Below, one piece after another: positions 41,486 to 51,672 of a stretch of DNA of 64,000 bases. The notes under the pieces are model-generated. The model was not told the DNA's origin, made no database searches, and was given only the letters and a program-made list of their open reading frames with translations. The translations under genes were made by a program, and so were the position numbers. Within the stretch, counting starts at the first letter, position 1, and each line of letters starts with the position of its first letter. The DNA comes from Ignavibacteria bacterium (GTDB lineage: Bacteria > Bacteroidota > Ignavibacteria > Tepidaquicellales > OLB5), in NCBI GenBank assembly GCA_030835085.1, contig JAUQWQ010000158.1, positions 65,125 through 129,124 on the forward strand, written 5' to 3'.

Positions 41486-42448
41486 TTATTTAATCAAAAC
41501 CATTTTTTTAGTTTCTGTGAATGAACCTGATTCCAGTTTATAATAATATACACCACTGGGATATGCCGATGCGTCCCAATCAGCTTCGTAAGTGCCAGGC
41601 TGCAATTGCTGATCTACAAGCACAGCGACTTCATGTCCCAAAACATCATACACGGAAAGGATTGTCTCTGTTGATGCTGTACCGCCTATATCGAATTTAA
41701 TTTTTGTTGTTGGGTTGAATGGATTAGGATAGTTTTGTGAAAGCGAAAAGTTTTCGGGAATTTCTGAGCTGACTTCTTTTACACCTAGAATAAAATTTGT
41801 ATCTCCGTACAGAGTATTGTTTATGAAGCAGCCTCTTAGAGTAATTTCCGTATAACTCATCATACCCTGTCCTCTTGAATAGACTTTTCCTAAGTTAACT
41901 GCGTATCTGTGAATACTCCATGCTTCAAAATAGTTTGTCCAGCCAAAATCTTCCGATAAAAAGCTCTGATTAAAAATATTATATGTACTCCTTGTATGAT
42001 GGATCCACTGACCATTACCGCTTTCGCAGTATATATATGCTGAATCGTTCAATGGAGTGTTCAAACTATCAATTATACATTCATTAGTATCATTACCGGA
42101 TATATTCAGACTATATAAATTACCAGTTGTTGAATCTATTCTGAGATAACTAAAACCAGAAGAATATTGATTCGTATAGATTGTATATGTATCCCATCTG
42201 GTCTTGTAATACTTATGATTCCGGATAACGTGTGATGATGTTATCAAAGCAGATTCATATCCCAATCCCGGATTGAAATTTCGATATACATTCCATGTCC
42301 ACTTATTACCAACACTTAATGGAAAGCACTTGAATATGTTACTGTCAAGCATATTCAAACTACTTGGTCCATTTTTTTCTGTTGCATACGTATCCGATGT
42401 ATTACCATAAAGGGCAATGCCAAGTAAAATGATAACAAGGAATTTCAT
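41486..42448 (-). CDS. Secreted 'FPLSVGNKWTW' family protein with T9SS C-terminal domain
   Basis: 'KCFPLSVGNKWTWNVY'; tail '[21 protein letters not shown]...[12 protein letters not shown]'. Confidence 0.75.
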   Translation of the reverse strand: MKFLVIILLGIALYGNTSDTYATEKNGPSSLNMLDSNIFKCFPLSVGNKWTWNVYRNFNPGLGYESALITSSHVIRNHKYYKTRWDTYTIYTNQYSSGFSYLRIDSTTGNLYSLNISGNDTNECIIDSLNTPLNDSAYIYCESGNGQWIHHTRSTYNIFNQSFLSEDFGWTNYFEAWSIHRYAVNLGKVYSRGQGMMSYTEITLRGCFINNTLYGDTNFILGVKEVSSEIPENFSLSQNYPNPFNPTTKIKFDIGGTASTETILSVYDVLGHEVAVLVDQQLQPGTYEADWDASAYPSGVYYYKLESGSFTETKKMVLIK

Positions 42449-42561
42449 CTCACCTCCTTACTTTGGTGTGATTAAGTAAATATAATCATTAATTTAAAAA
42501 ATTATCATTCTATATTAGGGCACTCTGGGAACCATTGACTTACAAAAGTTATTATATTATT

Positions 42562-42588
42562 TTAGCACTCACAGTTAGCGAGTGCTAA
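42562..42588. promoter_or_regulatory. CIRCE operator (HrcA binding site) upstream of groES
   Basis: TTAGCACTC-ACAGTTAGC-GAGTGCTAA, perfect match to consensus TTAGCACTC-N9-GAGTGCTAA. Confidence 0.97.
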
Positions 42589-42644
42589 CTAATACCTGAC
42601 AATCACAATTTTATAAATAACAATAATTTAGGAGGATTCTAAAA

Positions 42645-42932
42645 ATGAATTTAAAGCCACTTGGAGACAGGGTAATTGTAAAACCTAAAGCTCCCGCAGA
42701 AGTTACAAAAGGCGGTATTATTTTACCTGATACAGCACAGGAAAAACCAATGGAAGGTGAAGTAGTAGCAGTTGGTAACGGCAAATCAGATGATAACGGC
42801 AAAAAAGTCGCTATGGATCTGAAAGTAGGAGATAAAGTTTTATACGGCAAATACAGCGGCACCGAAGTAAAAGTTAACGATGAAGAATATTTGATAATGC
42901 GTGAAAGCGATGTTTATGCTGTTATCGGGTAA
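42645..42932 (+). CDS. groES: Co-chaperonin GroES
   Basis: '[44 protein letters not shown]'. Confidence 0.98.
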   Translation: MNLKPLGDRVIVKPKAPAEVTKGGIILPDTAQEKPMEGEVVAVGNGKSDDNGKKVAMDLKVGDKVLYGKYSGTEVKVNDEEYLIMRESDVYAVIG

Positions 42933-42956
42933 CACTAAAACAAACAAAAAATTTAG

Positions 42957-44621
<1,665 letters not shown>

Positions 44622-44650
44622 TTCAGTTAGGAATTACGGATTACGAAAAA

Positions 44651-44676
44651 GCCTCAACAAAAGTTGGGGCTTTTTA
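44651..44676 (+). terminator. Rho-independent terminator after groEL
   Basis: GCCTCAAC-AAAA-GTTGGGGC followed by TTTTT. Confidence 0.85.
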
Positions 44677-44695
44677 TTTATTAACTTTGATCATG

Positions 44696-44750
44696 TATGT
44701 CGAATCGCTGATTCGACATATATACGCGAAACAGGCGTTTCGCGTTACAA
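44696..44750. repeat. Dispersed paired-hairpin element, family A copy 1
   Basis: TATGTCGAATC-GCT-GATTCGACATA then CGCGAAAC-AGGC-GTTTCGCG-TTAC. Confidence 0.7.
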
Positions 44751-44770
44751 AATATCATACTTAAATCAGG

Positions 44771-46009
44771 CTAATCATGGTTCCGTTTCCTTGGTAAATA
44801 CTCTCCGGTTGATTCAATCGGGTGAGCATATTCGCTATTCCAGCTTTTATAAAAGATATCACGTACTCTCTGCGTAAACTTTTCACTTTCCACAACCAAT
44901 CCAACATTACGTGATTCATAAAAATAATCATAGCTCATGTTGCTTGTGCCTATCCATGTAACTGAATCAGCCGTAATGAATTTACAATGCTCAACCCGTG
45001 CAAATGGAATAAAACCGCCGGAATGATCAGGAATTTCAGTATATCTCACTTCAAAATTGGGGTATTGGATAAGCTCTTTAAAATGTTCGACGGCAGTTTT
45101 ACCAAGATTCCAGTCAGATACAATTAATTTAACCTTTACTCCCCTTTTTGAAGCACTGATAAGTGCTGCATCCACTTCATCCCAGTAGCCATCTTTTGTA
45201 ACCGGATTGTATGAAAGAAACTGCAGAGTGATTTCTGTGGTGGAATATTTTATCATAAACATGATCTCATCAAGATCTTTATCACCGTTGATATGGTAAA
45301 ACTCTTTGGGACTGATTGTTGGTTTTACGTGAATTGAATCTCCATAAATACTTTTGTATATCATGAAGTCAGGTCCGCTTATAGTGTAAATCGGCAGGCT
45401 CCATGTCTTACCGTCATTTATCTCTGAATATTTCCAATCCTCATTAAATATATCTGAATATATCCGGATTAGATCCCAATCTCCTGAGATCCTCACTCCT
45501 AGCTCATGGATATGCTTCAAAGCACGCCAGTCAAAATTCTGCGAACCAAAAAATAATTCTTTACCATCAACAATAAAGAATTTTGCATGCTGAATCCCCC
45601 CGGCAAGTGATTTAAAATCGATTACATGTTTGGAGATATTTGAACTCTGCAGTTCCATCCATGTTACATCATCAGGGTATGTTCTGTACATTTCTCCATC
45701 AACAATGATGCGGACTATCACTCCCCTTTTTGCCGCTGCAACAATTGCATTTAAGACTGTATCAAGCGGTTCACCCTTCTCATTGGATATGTAGAACTGT
45801 TCTATTTCAAGGGTTTTTTGTGCGGAGTTAATCATCTCAAGCCAAACTCCCAGGGTGTTGCGAATATCGGGATTATCAAGGGTAGTTTCAACGGGAATAC
45901 TTTCAACAAGCTCAACGTTTTGAGAGTAAGAAAAAACAGGAATTAATAAAAAAACTACAAATGTTTTCAAAAAAAACAGTTTCCAATTTATAACTTTTTT
46001 GAGCTTCAT
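44771..46009 (-). CDS. Secreted phospholipase D-like (HKD) protein
   Basis: Signal peptide; 'HAKFFIVDGKELFFGSQNFDWRA' and 'HCKFITADSVTWIGTSNMSYD'. Confidence 0.88.
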   Translation of the reverse strand: MKLKKVINWKLFFLKTFVVFLLIPVFSYSQNVELVESIPVETTLDNPDIRNTLGVWLEMINSAQKTLEIEQFYISNEKGEPLDTVLNAIVAAAKRGVIVRIIVDGEMYRTYPDDVTWMELQSSNISKHVIDFKSLAGGIQHAKFFIVDGKELFFGSQNFDWRALKHIHELGVRISGDWDLIRIYSDIFNEDWKYSEINDGKTWSLPIYTISGPDFMIYKSIYGDSIHVKPTISPKEFYHINGDKDLDEIMFMIKYSTTEITLQFLSYNPVTKDGYWDEVDAALISASKRGVKVKLIVSDWNLGKTAVEHFKELIQYPNFEVRYTEIPDHSGGFIPFARVEHCKFITADSVTWIGTSNMSYDYFYESRNVGLVVESEKFTQRVRDIFYKSWNSEYAHPIESTGEYLPRKRNHD

Positions 46010-47067
46010 TATTTCTTATTCCAGAGATCGTTTACCAATGCTCTTCTGATCATAAATTCAATATTTTCATTTGCATTGATAAATTCAATTAATTTATCCG
46101 GTTGAGCTCTTTTATATATTCTAAATATTTCATCCGAAAATGCCTGCCCGATTTCATCAATATCTTTAAAATCAATAATTATGGTCTTAAATTTTTCAAG
46201 TCCTGCAAGAATTCTTCTTGCCTGCGACCTCGATAGAAATTCTGACCCATATTTATATAACTTTACGTGAACTTTAGTCTTACTGAAACGGAAATCTTCA
46301 TCCGTATATTCGTCAAATATATCCTTTAGCACCTTTTTTGATCTGGAGGAAATTGTAAAAGTAATCTTTGTTCCTTTTTTTATTCTTGAATTTCCCAGTG
46401 AAACATCATTTATCAGGTTATTTACAAATAGTTTTTTTTCTGAACTTTGGATTATGAATGTATCGCCTGACTTTGAAGTGAAAAAGATCCCTTCTCCTGA
46501 ATGAGCCTCCGGCATTGTAGTTTTTTTTCCCTTTAATAGCTCTTGTACTGCTTCAAGGATATTATTTAGGTGAAATTTTCTTATCAGATTATTAAATAAT
46601 CCGATACCTGTATCCGTAATATCAAATCTTACAATTCCATTACTGTTTTCGGCATCAATAATAATATTTTTACTCTGAGAATGTTCAATAGCATTATTCA
46701 GCATTTCCGTAAACGCATAATCAACAATACTTTTCACATTTTCTTTGATCCCCTTAAATACACCAGACTGGTTATTTATATCATTCAGAATGTCAGATTC
46801 ACTAAGACCTTTATTAGTGAGTCTGATCTTAATTTTTTTTATACTTTTAAATATGCTGCTTCCAGGTCTGCTGTATACTGTACTTCTGCCTTTACCTGAC
46901 TTTACAATCAAACCGGTTTCAATCAATCCTGTTATTATTTTATGAATATAAGGCTGTGATAAATTGGTTAAAGCAATAACATCTTTCACTGTAAAACTAT
47001 CCTTTTTTTTCAAAAGGTCACTAATTAATCGGCTTACGACCATTCGCTTATCGGTTATACTTTGCAT
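46009..47067 (-). CDS. Regulator: N-terminal HTH + GHKL ATPase-like + STAS-like (DUF4325) domain
   Basis: 'DVIALTNLSQPYIHKIITGLIETGLIVKSGKGRSTVYS' winged HTH; 'FTEMLNNAIEHSQSKNIII' N-box; 'GLEKFKTIIIDFKDIDEIGQAFSDEIFRI' STAS-like. Confidence 0.8.
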   Translation of the reverse strand: MQSITDKRMVVSRLISDLLKKKDSFTVKDVIALTNLSQPYIHKIITGLIETGLIVKSGKGRSTVYSRPGSSIFKSIKKIKIRLTNKGLSESDILNDINNQSGVFKGIKENVKSIVDYAFTEMLNNAIEHSQSKNIIIDAENSNGIVRFDITDTGIGLFNNLIRKFHLNNILEAVQELLKGKKTTMPEAHSGEGIFFTSKSGDTFIIQSSEKKLFVNNLINDVSLGNSRIKKGTKITFTISSRSKKVLKDIFDEYTDEDFRFSKTKVHVKLYKYGSEFLSRSQARRILAGLEKFKTIIIDFKDIDEIGQAFSDEIFRIYKRAQPDKLIEFINANENIEFMIRRALVNDLWNKK

Positions 47068-47183
47068 AATTATATATTTTCAATTTATCTATAACCAATA
47101 TACATCAATTTGTTATAGATTGCAATAGATATTTATCCCGGATTTTCTATAACTATTCTATTACTTTACCTGTTTAAAACTGT

Positions 47184-47909
47184 TTATTTCCTAGGATTTG
47201 TAGGTCTTATCTCAATTTCACCAATCATTGCGTTACCGGGCAGCGAAGCTGCCAGCAGAATGGTTTCGGCAATTTCCTCTGCCTGCAGCACGGATTCTTT
47301 GCTTGATGAAAGCGTAGTTTGTGAATCTGCCCTGAAAAAATCAGTAGCAACACTTCCCGGGCATATTGCGCAAACTCTTATGTTATACTGCCTCACTTCA
47401 AGCATCAATGCGCGGCTTAGCCCCATAACAGCATGTTTGGATGCGCAGTAAATTGAGCCGGTCGCGAATCCCTGTTTACCTGCGACAGATGCAATGTTTA
47501 TTATAGTGCCTGATTGTTCTTTTATCATATGCGGCAGAAATCCTTTAGTAATAAGGTATAATGAACGGACGTTTGTATTGAATACTGCGTCAAAATCATC
47601 TAGTTTTGAATCAACCATATTATCAAATATACCAAACCCAGCATTGTTAATTAAAATATCTATCTTACCATATTTTCCAATAGTTTCATCAATTACTCTT
47701 TTTATGGTTTCTTCTTTGGAAATATCCCCGGCTAATATAGTAATGTTATCTTTTTCGCTTTCATTTTCAGCAATGATCTTTTCAAGGTCACTCTTATTCC
47801 TTGATGTAAGCACAACTTTAGCGCCTTCTTTAAGGAACAGCTCAGCGGTAGCTTTGCCAATACCTTTACCCGCTCCTGTGATTACTGCTATTTTGTTGAT
47901 TAGTTTCAT
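47184..47909 (-). CDS. Short-chain dehydrogenase/reductase
   Basis: 'AVITGAGKGIGKATAELF', 'LINNAGFG', 'YCASKHAV'. ORF opens at 47966, but its first ~19 codons read through a dispersed repeat; MKLINKIAVITGAG at 47909 is the likely start. Confidence 0.9.
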   Translation of the reverse strand: MKLINKIAVITGAGKGIGKATAELFLKEGAKVVLTSRNKSDLEKIIAENESEKDNITILAGDISKEETIKRVIDETIGKYGKIDILINNAGFGIFDNMVDSKLDDFDAVFNTNVRSLYLITKGFLPHMIKEQSGTIINIASVAGKQGFATGSIYCASKHAVMGLSRALMLEVRQYNIRVCAICPGSVATDFFRADSQTTLSSSKESVLQAEEIAETILLAASLPGNAMIGEIEIRPTNPRK

Positions 47910-47927
47910 TAAGTATGTTAGATTACT

Positions 47928-47964
47928 GTTTCCCAATCCGCCCTGGCGTACCAGTTTGGGAAAC
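47928..47964. repeat. Dispersed palindrome, family B copy 1
   Basis: GTTTCCCAA-TCCGCCCTGGCGTACCAGT-TTGGGAAAC. Confidence 0.6.
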
Positions 47965-48045
47965 ACTGGATATGATCTGAATTATGAATTTATTTTTACG
48001 AATTCTAAAATGCCTTTAAGGAATCAGTTACCAGCATAAAAAGAG

Positions 48046-48065
48046 ATCCCCGCTTTCGCGGGGAT
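48046..48065. terminator. Hairpin between SDR genes
   Basis: ATCCCCGC-TTTC-GCGGGGAT. Confidence 0.6.
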
Positions 48066-48073
48066 AAGAATCA

Positions 48074-48781
48074 TCACAAATCCCCTTTTATAGGCTTGAT
48101 GACAACATCCTCGATCACAACCTTTTTCGGCTGGTTGGCAATTTGTATGGTAATTTCAGAAACTTCCCTGGGAGTCATCATTCTTGAAGAATATTTCTGC
48201 CTGGTCGCCGGACTCCACATTGGCGTATCAGTTGCTCCCGGCATAATATTAGAAATTTTGATATTAAACTTCCTTACCTCTGCCCTTAAGCCGTTGAACA
48301 TTGCGAGCATCCCCGCTTTTGATGCCGCATATGCCGAGCTGTTTGTAAATACAGTATGCGCTGCAACTGAAAGAATATTGATAATATGCCCGCGTTTTTT
48401 CTTCATCATAATCGGCAGCACAGTGCGCGCCATCAAATAACTTCCTCTAAGGTTGGTTTCTATAATATCATCAAATTCGGGCGGCTTGGTATCAATAAAG
48501 GATTTAAATGCTGTAATTGAAGCATTATTGATAAGTATATCAATAGTTCCGCATTTTTCGAGAATTTTCTTCTTGGTGCTGATAATACTCCGTTCTGAGC
48601 GGACATCACATACAAAGGCGTATGCTTCATGTCCCGCAAAACGTATTTCATTTACAAGACTAACAAGTCTTGATTTTCTTCTGGCAGTAGCAATAATAGT
48701 ATAACCTGATTTCGCAAATACTTTGGCAAGCTCAAACCCTATTCCGGTCGAAGCTCCGGTGATCCATACTACCCGGTTCAT
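48074..48781 (-). CDS. Short-chain dehydrogenase/reductase
   Basis: 'VVWITGASTGIGFELAKVFAKSGY', 'LINNASI', 'YAASKAGM'. Confidence 0.9.
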   Translation of the reverse strand: MNRVVWITGASTGIGFELAKVFAKSGYTIIATARRKSRLVSLVNEIRFAGHEAYAFVCDVRSERSIISTKKKILEKCGTIDILINNASITAFKSFIDTKPPEFDDIIETNLRGSYLMARTVLPIMMKKKRGHIINILSVAAHTVFTNSSAYAASKAGMLAMFNGLRAEVRKFNIKISNIMPGATDTPMWSPATRQKYSSRMMTPREVSEITIQIANQPKKVVIEDVVIKPIKGDL

Positions 48782-48827
48782 AAATTATAATTTAGTTCGA
48801 CTTATTGCTTTTTGCTGATATTTTATT

Positions 48828-50408
48828 CTAATACTCGCCCCATACACCTCGAAGCGTGTTGGATATTTCGCCAATAGAACAATAACTTTCAACACATTTC
48901 AGAATATACGGCAGCAAGTTATCTGTTCCTTCAGCAGCATTTTTAAGCGCTTCAAGATCACGTTTCACTTCCTCGTTATTTCTTTCAGCTTTAACTTTTT
49001 TCAGTTTTTCAATCTGCTGTCTGCCTATCGCTTCATCAATATGCATCAGGTCAAGCTTTTCGGGGTGATCTTCATCAACAAACTTATTTACACCAACAAT
49101 TACACGCTCACCTGATTCAATTTCCTTCTCAAATTCATACGCACTTACTGCAATTTCATCCTGCTGATAATTAAGTTCAATGCATTTAACTGCCCCGCCC
49201 AGTTCATCAATTTTGTTCAGGTATGCCCATGCGCCTTTTTCTATCTGGTCTGTAAGATACTCAATGTAATATGAACCTGCAAATGCATCGACAGTATCCG
49301 CTATTCCGCTTTCATATGCAATTACCTGCTGGGTCCTTAAAGCTGTTGTTACTGAATCCTCAGTTGGAAGCGCAAGCGCTTCATCCTTTGAATTTGTGTG
49401 CAGTGACTGGCATCCGCCCATTACAGCACCCATTGCTTCTATGGTTGTACGGATAACGTTATTTTCAACCTGCTGAGCTGTGAGCGATGAACCCGCTGTC
49501 TGGCAGTGGAAACGAAGCATCATGCTTTTTTCACTCTTTGCATTAAAGCGTTCCTTCATTATCTTGGCATAAATTCTTCTTGCAGCGCGGTATTTTGCAA
49601 TTTCCTCAAGGAAGTTTATCTGCCCGTTGAAGAAGAATGAAAGCCGTGATGCGAATTTATCTACGTCAAGTCCCGCTTTTTGTGCTGATTCGATATAAGC
49701 GATAGCATCAGCCAAAGTGAATGCAACTTCCTGGATTGCATTACTGCCGGCTTCGCGGATATGGTACCCACTGATAGAAATAGTATTCCAGCTCGGAAGG
49801 TTCTGGTTACACCATGCGAATATATCGGTGATAAGTCTCATCGAATGTTTTGGCGGATAAATATATGTTCCCCTGGCGATGTATTCTTTAAGTACGTCAT
49901 TCTGTATTGTACCGCTTATTTTTTTCAGGTCAGCACCCTGTTTTTTGGCAATAGCAACATACATACAAAGCAGCACTGCTGCCGTTGCGTTGATCGTCAT
50001 GGAAGTAGTAATTTTATCCAGTGTGATACCGTCAAATAGTATTTCCATATCTTTGAGAGTATCTATGGCCACACCTACTTTTCCAATTTCGCCTTCGGCG
50101 ATTGGTTCATCACTATCATAGCCGATTTGCGTCGGCAGGTCAAAAGCAATACTTAGACCAGTTGTTCCCTGCTCCAGAAGAAATTTATACCGCTTGTTTG
50201 ATTCTTCTGCTGAGCCGAATCCGGCATACTGCCTCATTGTCCAGAACCTGCTGCGGTACATTTGCTCATGCACACCGCGGGTGAAGGGATATGAACCGGG
50301 ATCGCCTAACTTGGTCTTATATTCTTCAGTATTCTGGTTTATAAAAGCCGGGATCTCGATGCCTGAATCTGTAACGAATTTTGCTTTTCTATTCTTGAAT
50401 TCTTTCAT
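48828..50408 (-). CDS. Methylmalonyl-CoA mutase family, large (catalytic) subunit
   Basis: '[61 protein letters not shown]', '[48 protein letters not shown]'; no B12-binding domain. Confidence 0.95.
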   Translation of the reverse strand: MKEFKNRKAKFVTDSGIEIPAFINQNTEEYKTKLGDPGSYPFTRGVHEQMYRSRFWTMRQYAGFGSAEESNKRYKFLLEQGTTGLSIAFDLPTQIGYDSDEPIAEGEIGKVGVAIDTLKDMEILFDGITLDKITTSMTINATAAVLLCMYVAIAKKQGADLKKISGTIQNDVLKEYIARGTYIYPPKHSMRLITDIFAWCNQNLPSWNTISISGYHIREAGSNAIQEVAFTLADAIAYIESAQKAGLDVDKFASRLSFFFNGQINFLEEIAKYRAARRIYAKIMKERFNAKSEKSMMLRFHCQTAGSSLTAQQVENNVIRTTIEAMGAVMGGCQSLHTNSKDEALALPTEDSVTTALRTQQVIAYESGIADTVDAFAGSYYIEYLTDQIEKGAWAYLNKIDELGGAVKCIELNYQQDEIAVSAYEFEKEIESGERVIVGVNKFVDEDHPEKLDLMHIDEAIGRQQIEKLKKVKAERNNEEVKRDLEALKNAAEGTDNLLPYILKCVESYCSIGEISNTLRGVWGEY

Positions 50409-50535
50409 AATGATTCCAAATTTCCTTACGGGTATAATTCATAAATTTACATGACAAAAATAGGTAAAATAGCCCTAAAATAATATGATTAAGATTAGGT
50501 TTTAACTGTACTTATGAAATTGGTTTTTTGCAACT

Positions 50536-50567
50536 GTTGTTTAAACAACAAAAAATCTCTATCTTTG
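50536..50567 (+). promoter_or_regulatory. Candidate Bacteroidota-type promoter with overlapping 16-bp palindrome
   Basis: TGTTGTTTAAACAACA (50536..50551) overlapping a -33 TTG, and TATCTTTG (50560..50567) matching the TAnnTTTG -7 box. Confidence 0.5.
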
Positions 50568-50605
50568 CCTTAATTATCCATAACATAAACCTAAAATTTA
50601 AAGCT

Positions 50606-51178
50606 ATGAACAAAAAATTTCTCGGAGCAGCGGCAATTGTTGTAATTTTTGCTTTCGGTTTTCTGTATCTTAACCAGTCTTATTTAATAGCTAATGATAA
50701 AGACGGCAAAGATTGCAGCAAAGAGTGCACTCAAAATGCAGGCAAAACAGGCTGCGATAAAACAGCGGCTACAGAAACATCCGGCGATAAATCAGGTTGT
50801 GATAAATCAAGCTGCGATAAATCAAAATGCGGCGATAATAATGTAAAAGCAGGCGGCGAGTATTCAAGCTACCAGTTTGTTACAGATAAGGTTACCTGCG
50901 AAGATTCAAAAGCTGACCTGCAGAAAAATATTTTAAGTATAGCAGGTGTAAAAGAAGTTAATTTCGGTTCAACCTGCAATGTTTCAAAAATGACAAGCGT
51001 TACAATAATGTATTCAGCAGGCGAAACCAGCGAAGAGAACATAGCTGCATCATTAAAAGAAAAGAACATGGATTGCTCAGGCAAATCAGGCTGCGATAAA
51101 GACGGTAAAAATTCCGGTGATGTAAATAAGGAATGCCCAGGCAAGAACAAAAAATCAAACTATTCAAAACAGCTGTAA
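50606..51178 (+). CDS. Secreted Cys-rich protein with HMA-like fold segment
   Basis: ORF opens at 50528; ATG at 50606 begins signal peptide MNKKFLGAAAIVVIFAFGFLYLNQSYL; repeated 'CDKS(S/K)CDKS' and 'NILSIAGVKEVNFGSTCNVSKMTSVTIMYSAGETSEENIAASLKEKNMDC'. Confidence 0.6.
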   Translation: MNKKFLGAAAIVVIFAFGFLYLNQSYLIANDKDGKDCSKECTQNAGKTGCDKTAATETSGDKSGCDKSSCDKSKCGDNNVKAGGEYSSYQFVTDKVTCEDSKADLQKNILSIAGVKEVNFGSTCNVSKMTSVTIMYSAGETSEENIAASLKEKNMDCSGKSGCDKDGKNSGDVNKECPGKNKKSNYSKQL

Positions 51179-51201
51179 TTCTTAAGCTTCGTAGATTTTT
51201 A

Positions 51202-51231
51202 AAAGGAGATTGGAAACAATCTCCTTTTTTT
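51202..51231 (+). terminator. Rho-independent terminator
   Basis: AAAGGAGATT-GGAAAC-AATCTCCTTTTTTT. Confidence 0.85.
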
Positions 51232-51361
51232 ATATGCTGATTTAAACACAGATAACACTCATTGAGGAATGTACCTTTGTAGGCGTCGTGGCTTGCCCGA
51301 CGCCCTTTTTAATTCTCCCTGTTCAAGTGGGCTTATTCATTTTTCTACCACCACCTATTGT

Positions 51362-51421
51362 ATATCGAATAGCCGATTCGACTTTTGTTCAATTACCTGA
51401 ACTCGAACGGCGTTTCGAGTT
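51362..51421. repeat. Dispersed paired-hairpin element, family A copy 2
   Basis: TCGAAT-AGCCG-ATTCGA then AACTCGAA-CGGCGT-TTCGAGTT-AC. Confidence 0.65.
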
Positions 51422-51471
51422 ACAATTGTGGCTCATACTTTTCTCTTTTAACCCTATCATAATTTACCCCT

Positions 51472-51508
51472 GTTTCCTAATCCGCCGAGGCGGACTGGTT
51501 TGAAAAAC
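51472..51508. repeat. Dispersed palindrome, family B copy 2
   Basis: GTTTCCTAA-TCCGCCGAGGCGGACTG-GTTTGAAAAAC. Confidence 0.6.
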
Positions 51509-51540
51509 TTTTTTAACCAATGAACCACCGATAGGGTCCT

Positions 51541-51645
51541 GTGTCCCAAACTCAAGTTTGGGACACATTGCAGCATTTTTCATTTTAACCCTCTTCATAT
51601 TTCATTAACTTTGTATATTGATTCCCAAACTGGAGTTTGGGAATC
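51541..51645. repeat. Two related 12-bp-stem palindromes
   Basis: GTGTCCCAAACT-CA-AGTTTGGGACAC (51541..51566) and GATTCCCAAACT-GG-AGTTTGGGAATC (51620..51645). Confidence 0.75.
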
Positions 51646-51672
51646 AGAGTATTTATATAAAAAAATTAAATT

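Noticed and set aside
47494-48039. 181-aa plus ORF opposite the SDR gene
   Set aside because: Antisense shadow of the clear SDR CDS and its upstream repeat.
50528-50605. N-terminal 26 aa of ORF 50528..51178
   Set aside because: Covers the putative promoter and palindrome; signal peptide begins at the internal Met (50606).
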